Below are positions 27,946-34,184 of a stretch of 34,184 bases of DNA, in pieces (the first letter of the stretch is position 1; the number at the start of each line of letters is the position of its first letter). The DNA lies in contig JALXBP010000084.1 in assembly GCA_026991395.1 (NCBI GenBank), positions 20,221-54,404 on the forward strand, in the 5' to 3' direction. Under the pieces are notes generated by a model. It was not told the DNA's origin. It ran no database searches and saw nothing but the letters and a program-made list of their open reading frames with translations. The position numbers were made by a program, and so were the translations under genes. This DNA comes from Anaerolineae bacterium. Lineage in GTDB: Bacteria > Chloroflexota > Anaerolineae > B4-G1 > SLSP01.

Positions 27946-29280
27946 TTATTCCCCAAAGCGCCGGAGGAGTTGGTAGATAGCATTTGCGCCAAAACCGATT
28001 GCTTCAACGGGAATGCGTTCATCTACACCATGGATCACCTGGATGAAATCGAAATCTCTTGGAAGCTGCATCGGCACAAAACCGTAAGTTTGAATCCCCA
28101 AGCGAGCGAAGAAGCGCGCATCGGTAACCCCGCTCATCAAAAAAGGAACTGGAATCCCATCGGGATCGGCCTGACGCAAAATATCAGCCAGCAAATCAAA
28201 GAGGCCCATATCCGGTTCAGCCGGGCCGGGATCATAACGTATGACTTCGATCTCGACATCGTGGCCGACAATGCCGGTTAACTCCGAGATCAAGTCATCG
28301 GGGCTATAACCGGGAAGCAGCCGCCCATCGAGTCCAATAGACACTTCGCCTGGTATGACATTGATTTTGGAGCTTCCGTGCAGGACGGTCGGACTTACCG
28401 TGTTGTGCAAAAGGGGATCAAATGGACGGCTATGTTCCCCCATTGCATCCAGCACCATGTTCGTGAATAGTGGGTTCGTCAATTGACCGAGAACGAGTTT
28501 CTTCACTCCCCCACTTGCCGATGCCACGGCATCGAACATGAGCCGCGCGGCTGGTGTGATATGCACCGGCAGACGATTCTCATCCAACAGCCGAAGGACC
28601 TGAGACAACTTCGCCATCGCTCCTCCACGGACGGGTATTGCCCCGTGTCCACCAGTACCGCGCACTGTCATGTTCAGCCAGCACAATTGTTTCTCCGCAA
28701 TCATAATAGGGTAGAAACGTTGTTTGCCAACATAGAAGGTAAATCCACCGAATTCTCCTATGGCATATTTGATTCCTTCGAACACTTTGGGGTGATTCTC
28801 GACCAGATACCTCGAACCAAAATCGCTGCCTGCCTCCTCGTCGCTGACAATCGCAAGGACTACATCTCCGGGCAATTTCAAGGCATCCCCTTTTGCCCGC
28901 AAAAAGGCAGCCAGCATCATGGCTACTCCGCCCTTCATATCAAGAGCACCACGTCCCCACACAAATCCATCGCTCACTTCACCGGCAAACGGGGGATGCT
29001 GCCATGGCTGATTCTCCGTTGTCACAACGTCTATGTGTCCGTATAGCAATAACGGAGGTGCGTTGCCCATCCCCGGCAATCGTGCGATCAAATTGGGGCG
29101 CTCAGGCGTTTTGCCGAGAATGGTCGTTTTGATCCCGGCTTCGGCCAGCAGGCCGTTGATAAAGGAGATGCATTCAGCCTCGTTGCCAGGCGGATTGGTG
29201 GTATCGAATCGGATAAGGCGCTGGAGCAGCTCTGCGGGGCGCTCATAGATGGCCGACCGGTTGCGTTTATTAGATGTCAA
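27946..29280 (-). CDS. M20 family metallopeptidase (ArgE/DapE-like)
   Basis: PPLLLYGHIDVVTTENQPWQHPPFAGEVSDGFVWGRGALDMKGGVAMMLAAF, SDEEAGSDFGSRYLVENHP. Confidence 0.93.
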   Translation of the reverse strand: MTSNKRNRSAIYERPAELLQRLIRFDTTNPPGNEAECISFINGLLAEAGIKTTILGKTPERPNLIARLPGMGNAPPLLLYGHIDVVTTENQPWQHPPFAGEVSDGFVWGRGALDMKGGVAMMLAAFLRAKGDALKLPGDVVLAIVSDEEAGSDFGSRYLVENHPKVFEGIKYAIGEFGGFTFYVGKQRFYPIMIAEKQLCWLNMTVRGTGGHGAIPVRGGAMAKLSQVLRLLDENRLPVHITPAARLMFDAVASASGGVKKLVLGQLTNPLFTNMVLDAMGEHSRPFDPLLHNTVSPTVLHGSSKINVIPGEVSIGLDGRLLPGYSPDDLISELTGIVGHDVEIEVIRYDPGPAEPDMGLFDLLADILRQADPDGIPVPFLMSGVTDARFFARLGIQTYGFVPMQLPRDFDFIQVIHGVDERIPVEAIGFGANAIYQLLRRFGE

Positions 29281-29305
29281 GGCAACAGCCTCCTTTTTCC
29301 CTCTA

Positions 29306-29878
29306 TCATTCGAGTATTGATACCACCTTAGCCGATGGCATATTCATGACTATTGCCGTAGGCATCTTCAATTGCTTCCAGAACTCAAAGGGGGTTACTC
29401 CTCGTACTACTCGGCTAACATACAAACTCATCACCGTCCCATGCGACACGATGACCATATCGTATCCCGTTCCCTGTTTCCAACAATCTGCTATCGCTTT
29501 CTCTATACGCTCTGATGCTTGCAATGCGGTTTCCAGGCCAAAAACTTTCTCTGTCGGATGTTCATAAAACTTTCGCAACATCTCGTCAAAACCATCTCCT
29601 ACCCAACCTACGTTACGACGATCGTGTTCTCGTAGCCCTTCATGTACAGCAACTGGCACATTGTCCAATTGCGAAGCCAGAATTCTTGCCGTTTCCTGCG
29701 CTTTATTCTCTGGACTCGTAAAAATGATCTTGATTGTATAGGTCTCGAGGTTCTCGGCTAATTGAAGGCACCGCCTCCGTCCTTCATCCGACAAATGCCA
29801 TTGGAAGGAAGGAACGGCGGGATCAACTTCTGGGATCGAATGACGGACAAGGATCAGATTTGACAAGCCGGGCTCCAT
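29306..29878 (-). CDS. Histidine phosphatase family protein (second copy of this family in the window)
   Basis: LILVRHSIPEVDP, IIFTSPENKAQETARILA, MVIVSHGTVMSLYV. Confidence 0.88.
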   Translation of the reverse strand: MEPGLSNLILVRHSIPEVDPAVPSFQWHLSDEGRRRCLQLAENLETYTIKIIFTSPENKAQETARILASQLDNVPVAVHEGLREHDRRNVGWVGDGFDEMLRKFYEHPTEKVFGLETALQASERIEKAIADCWKQGTGYDMVIVSHGTVMSLYVSRVVRGVTPFEFWKQLKMPTAIVMNMPSAKVVSILE

Positions 29879-29929
29879 TATACGATTCTTTCTCCTGTTT
29901 ACACCGGAGAGCGTCTACTGGTACTGCCT

Positions 29930-30038
29930 GCCTAACAATAGCGTCAGCGGCGCGGCGAGTTTGTCCAGAAGCATTGCGGCTCGAAGTCGTCTGGTTGTCC
30001 CACAGCGAAGCTGCTGTCCGCTGCAGACGTGGTTGGGT
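29930..30038 (-). other. attC-like recombination site (best example)
   Basis: 109 bp; minus strand begins ACCCAAC (RYYYAAC) and ends GTTAGGC (GTTRRRY). Inner arms CCGCTgcaGAC/GTCaGCGG and CCAGA/TCTGG. Begins 11 nt after the Abi_C-like stop and ends 51 nt before the next ATG. Confidence 0.65.
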
Positions 30039-30049
30039 GACATCGTTTT

Positions 30050-30745
30050 TTAATCTCCGTCCGCAAAACGTTCTTGGTAGGTTTCCAACAAAAATAATCC
30101 AATTGTCGTCAACGCATTTACAGCAAGCCTAGCATGTCTTCTACCTAGCCGATACTGATGATGCCCTTTTCCATGAAAATCACTGTATTTTGTCCGCAAT
30201 GTTGCTATTCCCGCACCTACGTTCACTAAACCGCCAAGTATGCGTTTGATATCACTGTCAGCATGGTTTTCAGGAGACAATTGCATCTTGCGGAAAACCG
30301 CTTTTTGAAGCGACTGAAGACTCTCGTCTTTAGGGTACGCTTCGTCAAATGAATCAAGGATAGCTTTACAAATGCTCTCTAATGTTGTAGAAGCAAGACC
30401 GATTGCGCTTTCTGGGCGTACATCTACATCTCGTAATGCTTTGTCAAAGTCTCTCTTCGCATGTGCATATGCTGACCCATCCAATAAGCTCCGCAAATGG
30501 ATTGCACCGGTAATTTCACTGGATGGAATATCAAGCCCTAAATCCAGAGCAATTTGCGTGACAATGCTATCATCCACATTACTCAACAACTCTTTCACAT
30601 AAACCCATTTGCTGTGAACCATTGCAGCACCGTCATTCGCAATACCAAAGCCACCAAGATAAACGTTGATGTCTGTGGTTGTCATTGTGCTTTGAAGACG
30701 GCGACCTATTTGATCAATTAGATTGAAGCGGTCTATCTTTCTCAT
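30050..30745 (-). CDS. Abortive-infection family protein (Abi_C-like)
   Basis: SAIGLASTTLESICKAILDSF...RILGGLVNVGAGIATLRTKYSDFHGKGHHQYRLGRRHARLAVNALTTIGLFLLETYQ resembles the abortive-infection C-terminal domain. Confidence 0.8.
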   Translation of the reverse strand: MRKIDRFNLIDQIGRRLQSTMTTTDINVYLGGFGIANDGAAMVHSKWVYVKELLSNVDDSIVTQIALDLGLDIPSSEITGAIHLRSLLDGSAYAHAKRDFDKALRDVDVRPESAIGLASTTLESICKAILDSFDEAYPKDESLQSLQKAVFRKMQLSPENHADSDIKRILGGLVNVGAGIATLRTKYSDFHGKGHHQYRLGRRHARLAVNALTTIGLFLLETYQERFADGD

Positions 30746-30761
30746 ACAACTGAATTAAGCC

Positions 30762-30850
30762 ACCCAACAGGGCGGCGGATGAGCGGCCTGGCCGGGCGGC
30801 GAGCGTAGCGAGCCAAGTCCGGCCAAGTCCGTTCCATCCGCCAGTCAGGC
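30762..30850 (-). other. attC-like recombination site upstream of the Abi_C-like gene
   Basis: 89 bp; minus strand GCCTGAC (one mismatch to RYYYAAC) ... TGTTGGGT (GTTRRRY). Arms CATCCGCC/GGCGGATG (30835-30842/30774-30781) and inner GGCCGG/CCGGCC. Confidence 0.55.
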
Positions 30851-30869
30851 ATTGCTCGCTCCGCTCGCG

Positions 30870-30889
30870 GCAGCCTAACTGTAGGCTGC
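30870..30889. repeat. Perfect short inverted repeat next to the attC-like site
   Basis: GCAGCCTA-ACTG-TAGGCTGC; contains GCCTAAC (plus) / GTTAGGC (minus). Confidence 0.75.
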
Positions 30890-30991
30890 AAATCTGTTCC
30901 ATATACTCCATGACGCAGCACAACTGCCGCATTCGAAACGTCTCGGCAGCGTCGGGTATGCCTCCGACATCTTGCACCACGCCCCAAGCAA

Positions 30992-31020
30992 AATATATCC
31001 TACCTTCAGAAGACTGTCAA
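30992..31020 (-). promoter_or_regulatory. Pc-like promoter of array 2
   Basis: Minus strand TTGACA-N17-TATATT in CTTGACAGTCTTCTGAAGGTAGGATATATTTTGCTTG; near-identical to 18946-18974. Confidence 0.75.
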
Positions 31021-31043
31021 GCAAAACTACGCTATCCCTTCAT

Positions 31044-31072
31044 TTGACAAGAGGGACGCCCTCTCCTACAAT
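31044..31072 (+). promoter_or_regulatory. Promoter of the baeRF-like gene with a palindrome in its spacer
   Basis: TTGACA-N17-TACAAT; spacer contains AGAGGG-ACG-CCCTCT (31050-31064). Confidence 0.75.
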
Positions 31073-31119
31073 GGAAGCAGGTGAGGAGAGAGACGATGAT
31101 CGAACTCGGTGATCGAGCG

Positions 31120-31150
31120 AAGCGGGCACTTTGTCGCAAAGCGCCCGCTT
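31120..31150 (+). terminator. Strong leader hairpin (attenuator candidate) upstream of the baeRF-like gene
   Basis: AAGCGGGC-A-CTTTG-TCG-CAAAG-C-GCCCGCTT followed by TGTCTT. Confidence 0.55.
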
Positions 31151-31247
31151 TGTCTTGCCGAGAAAGGAGGTGTCACGAGGTCGAGGGCCTCCTCAGCCCA
31201 CGGGCGATCGTCCCACGATGCCAATCCCTACAAGAAAGGATGGTACC

Positions 31248-32351
31248 ATGTTCGACGAAGCGTTGCTGCGAGAGTTGGCCGTGCTACAGGCCCGGGGACC
31301 GATCCTCAGCCTCTACCTGGACGTGGACCCGACGCGCAAGAGTCCGGATGAGTACAAGCTGGTGCTGCGCGATCTCCTCCACCAGGTGGAAGGCGAGGCC
31401 GATGCCGAGGACATCGAAGCCGTTCGGCGCTACGTGGAGCTGGAATACGATTGGTCGGGGCGCGGATTGGTCCTCTTCTCCCGACAGGCGGAGCATCTCT
31501 GGTATGCCCTTCCCCTTGCCGTCCCCGTCCGCTCCGGCGTTACGGTGGCGACCAAGCCCTACATCTCCCCCCTGGTGGAACTGGACGGCATCTACGGGCG
31601 CTACGCCGTCGCGATGATCGATCGGCAGGGCGGGCGCTTCTACCTCTTCCAGATGGGCGAGCTAAGCGCGCAGGATGGCTACCTGGGCGAGGAGGTGCGC
31701 GGCTCACGCAAGGGACGCGGCTCCTCGATGGTCGGCATGCGCGGCGGTGCGCCGACCTCCGGTCGCCGCGAGGAGGAGGTCATCCAGCGCAACCTGAAGG
31801 AGACGGCGCAGGCGCTGGAGGAGTTCTGCCGCCTCCACAAGCCCCGTCGACTCCTCGTGGCGGGGACGGAGCACACGGTGGCGCAGTTCGTCGAGGTGCT
31901 GCCGCCCACGCTGCGCCAAATCCTCATCGGCACCTTCAACGCCGATATGGGCGCGGGCGAGGTGGAGGTGCGCCGGGAATCGCTCCGCCTCCTCGCGGAA
32001 CAGCAGGCGGCACGCAAGCAGGCGCTGGTGGAGGCCGTCTTCACGGCGGCGGCCAAAGGCTCCAACGGCGTCATCCGCCTCGACGAGACGCTGAGCGCCG
32101 CCCACGAGGGGCGTATCCAGGTGCTCCTCATCGAGCGCGGCTTCCATCGGCCCGGCTACCGCTGCGATGGCTGCGGCTACCTCACCACCCAGACGCTGGA
32201 GCGCTGCCCCTTCTGCGGCGGCACCTTCCTCGAAATCCCCGATGCCGCCGAGGCGGTCGTCACGCAGGTGGTGGAAAAGGGCGGCACGGTGGAGGTGGTG
32301 GACGACGGCGCGATGGGCGAGGCCCACATCGGGGCGCTCTTGCGCTACTAA
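31248..32351 (+). CDS. Bacterial eRF1-like (baeRF/Vms1-related) protein
   Basis: GPILSLYLDVDPTR..., YAVAMIDRQGGRFYLFQMGEL, CxxC pairs CDGCGYLTTQTLERCPFCGG, C-terminal VEKGGTVEVVDDGAMGEAHIGALLRY. Confidence 0.75.
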   Translation: MFDEALLRELAVLQARGPILSLYLDVDPTRKSPDEYKLVLRDLLHQVEGEADAEDIEAVRRYVELEYDWSGRGLVLFSRQAEHLWYALPLAVPVRSGVTVATKPYISPLVELDGIYGRYAVAMIDRQGGRFYLFQMGELSAQDGYLGEEVRGSRKGRGSSMVGMRGGAPTSGRREEEVIQRNLKETAQALEEFCRLHKPRRLLVAGTEHTVAQFVEVLPPTLRQILIGTFNADMGAGEVEVRRESLRLLAEQQAARKQALVEAVFTAAAKGSNGVIRLDETLSAAHEGRIQVLLIERGFHRPGYRCDGCGYLTTQTLERCPFCGGTFLEIPDAAEAVVTQVVEKGGTVEVVDDGAMGEAHIGALLRY

Positions 32352-32372
32352 AAAGCTGCAACTCCACAGACG

Positions 32373-32399
32373 AAGCCCCCAGGGAATCCCTGGGGGCTT
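32373..32399 (+). terminator. Strong hairpin terminator after the baeRF-like gene
   Basis: AAGCCCCCAGGGA-A-TCCCTGGGGGCTT: 13-bp perfect arms. Confidence 0.7.
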
Positions 32400-32418
32400 G
32401 CGTGAAAGGCGAATCACG

Positions 32419-32643
32419 ATGCCCAAGCTTTCGGAAAACCGTCAACGACGGCGACAGTGGGAACGCCGCAATCTCCTCCTCGTGCTCGGCATGCTCCTCC
32501 TCGGCGGTGAGGCGATCATCGGGCTGCTCTACGGCCGCTCGGCGGCGCTGAGCGCCCTCCTCTGCCTTGTGCCCGCCGCCGTGCTGATCGTCCTCCTCTG
32601 GCTGCTCCTTGTCGCCGTGGAACGCTGGCTCGACCGCGGCTAA
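32419..32643 (+). CDS. Small two-TM membrane protein
   Basis: MPKLSENRQRRRQWERRNLLLVLGMLLLGGEAIIGLLYGRSAALSALLCLVPAAVLIVLLWLLLVAVERWLDRG; two hydrophobic segments. Confidence 0.6.
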   Translation: MPKLSENRQRRRQWERRNLLLVLGMLLLGGEAIIGLLYGRSAALSALLCLVPAAVLIVLLWLLLVAVERWLDRG

Positions 32644-33926
32644 ATCCAGCCGCGCAGGCGCATCGCCGTCTCCACACGGCGGATGGCGACCCAGTAAGCC
32701 GCATCGCGCATGTAGAGGTCGTGCTCCCTGGCCATCTCCAGCACGCCCTTGAAGGCGTTGGTCATCTTCGCATCGAGCTTGGTCAACACCTCCTCGCGCG
32801 GCCAGTAGTAGTTCATATCGTTCTGCACCTGCTCGAAGTAGGAGCAGGTTACGCCGCCCGCGTTGCAGAGGAAGTCGGGGATGACGAAGATGCCGCGCTG
32901 CTTGAAGACCTCATCCGCCTCTAACGTGGAAGGGCCGTTCGCCCCCTCGGCGATGATCTTGACGCGGTCGCTGACCTTCGGCGCAGTCTCCTCGGTGAGC
33001 ACATCCTCGATGGCGGCGGGGATGAGGACGTCCACATCCTTGGTGAGCCAGGCGTCCCCGTCCTCGACTGTGTAACCGGCACGCACGGCCTGGTCCTTGT
33101 CGATCGTCCCGTAGATGTCGGTGATCTTCTGCAGGTAGTAGGGATCGATCCCCTCCTCCTTGGTGAAGGTGTAGGCGGTGCGGTCGTGGCGATCCCAGCA
33201 GGAGACGCTGACGACCTTGCCGCCCAGCATCTCGATGAAGTGGATGGCCGCCCACTGCGCCACGTTCCCGAAGCCCTGGATGGCAGCCGTCGTGCCGCGG
33301 GAATCCATCCGCAGATGCTTCATCGCCTCGCGCACGGTGACGATGACGCCGAAGCCGGTCGCTTCGGTCCGCCCCTGCGAGCCACCGCTGCCCAACGGCT
33401 TGCCGGTGATGACGCCGGGCGTGTACTCGCCGACCAGCTTGGAGTATTCGTCCATCATCCAGCCCATCATCTGCGCGTTGGTGCCCACGTCGGGGGCGGG
33501 GACATCCATCCTCGGCCCAATATTCCGCCACATCTGATCGACCCAGCCGCGACAGAGACGCTCTTTCTCGCCGGTGGAAAGCGTCGCCGGATCGACGACG
33601 ACGCCGCCCTTGCCTCCGCCCAGCGGAATGTCGGCGACGGCGCACTTCCAGGTCATCCACGTCGCCAGGGCACGCACCGTGTCGATCGTCTCATTGGCGG
33701 CGAAACGGATGCCACCCTTGCACGGCCCGCGCGAATCGTTATGCTGGACGCGGAAGCCGAAGAAGACCTGAATCGAGCCGTCATCCATCCGCACCGGAAT
33801 CTGGAAGCGGAATTCGCGCAGAGGCCAGCGGAGAATCTGCCTCACCGAAGGGTCGAGGTTCATCTGCTCGGCCACGTGGTCAAACTGGGCCTGCGCTAAC
33901 GCAAAGGGATTGGTTTTCTTCGCCAT
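32640..33926 (-). CDS. gdhA: Glu/Leu/Phe/Val family dehydrogenase (glutamate dehydrogenase)
   Basis: GPCKGGIRFAANETIDTVRALATWMTWKCAVADIPLGGGKGGV, DVPAPDVGTNAQMMGWMMDEY, AIQGFGNVAQWAA, EGANGPSTLEAD, IPDFLCNAGGVTCSYFE. Confidence 0.96.
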   Translation of the reverse strand: MAKKTNPFALAQAQFDHVAEQMNLDPSVRQILRWPLREFRFQIPVRMDDGSIQVFFGFRVQHNDSRGPCKGGIRFAANETIDTVRALATWMTWKCAVADIPLGGGKGGVVVDPATLSTGEKERLCRGWVDQMWRNIGPRMDVPAPDVGTNAQMMGWMMDEYSKLVGEYTPGVITGKPLGSGGSQGRTEATGFGVIVTVREAMKHLRMDSRGTTAAIQGFGNVAQWAAIHFIEMLGGKVVSVSCWDRHDRTAYTFTKEEGIDPYYLQKITDIYGTIDKDQAVRAGYTVEDGDAWLTKDVDVLIPAAIEDVLTEETAPKVSDRVKIIAEGANGPSTLEADEVFKQRGIFVIPDFLCNAGGVTCSYFEQVQNDMNYYWPREEVLTKLDAKMTNAFKGVLEMAREHDLYMRDAAYWVAIRRVETAMRLRGWI

Positions 33927-33968
33927 AAACTGTTCTCCTTGATGTAGTTTAGGATCAAAGGTCCAACC

Positions 33969-33989
33969 ACTGCGTACCGAAGACGCAGT
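33969..33989 (-). terminator. Hairpin between gatB and gdhA
   Basis: Minus strand ACTGCGT-CTTCGGT-ACGCAGT: 7-bp arms with a UUCG-containing loop. Confidence 0.45.
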
Positions 33990-33998
33990 ATCCTTCTC

Positions 33999-34184
33999 TC
34001 ACGCCTCATCCAATGCCCGCCGGAGGAGCGTCCGCGCCTCCTGGGGATTGGCCTTGCCGCGCGTCGCCTTCATCACCTGACCGACGAACCAGCCGATGAC
34101 CGCCTTCTTCCCGGCACGATATTGCGCCACCTGCCTGGGGTTGGCGGCGACAACCTCGGCGACGATGCGGGCCAGCGCCTCGCT
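33999..34184 (-). CDS. gatB: Asp-tRNA(Asn)/Glu-tRNA(Gln) amidotransferase subunit B, C-terminal fragment
   Basis: [61 protein letters not shown] is the GatB/YqeY C-terminal signature. Confidence 0.88.
   Translation of the reverse strand, partial: SEALARIVAEVVAANPRQVAQYRAGKKAVIGWFVGQVMKATRGKANPQEARTLLRRALDEA

Noticed and set aside
15660-31020. IS element or transposon explanation for the islands
   Set aside because: No transposase-like ORF, no terminal inverted repeats at the island ends and no obvious target-site duplication. The internal repeats instead sit at each gene boundary.
31230-31250. ggatggtaccatg as a T-box antiterminator core (UGGUACC)
   Set aside because: The leader is short, has no recognisable stem I/specifier pattern, and the downstream gene is not an amino-acid or tRNA gene. 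GGTACC is a common palindrome.

Overview
The window is high-GC bacterial DNA. Gene content suggests a Chloroflexota/Anaerolineae-type genome, but that is inference and no taxonomy search was run. The left ~9 kb is one uninterrupted minus-strand reading frame (>=2975 codons, running off the left edge). It encodes a secreted DUF11/SdrD_B-type giant surface protein. The ORF track misses it because it has no stop inside the window; the long plus-strand ORFs there are antisense shadows. Core genes follow: a putative class I isoprenoid-synthase-like protein, alr, nrdR, nrdJ, greA, rseP-like M50 protease, a HEAT-repeat protein, a peptidase_MA-like protein, a GT39-like glycosyltransferase, a baeRF-like protein, gdhA, and the gatB 3' end. 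Two compositionally distinct, AT-richer islands interrupt this backbone (~15.66-18.98 kb and ~25.12-31.02 kb). Both are transcribed on the minus strand, and each starts with a near-identical consensus promoter (TTGACA-N17-TATATT). Their genes are separated by attC-like imperfect inverted repeats with RYYYAAC/GTTRRRY ends. My main proposal is that these are integrase-less integron-cassette arrays (CALIN-like) carrying probable defence or conflict genes: a DUF262 + HEPN-like pair, an Abi_C-like protein, and a membrane-anchored phosphoribosyltransferase with a histidine phosphatase. All family calls come from reading motifs by eye. No database search or folding was run.
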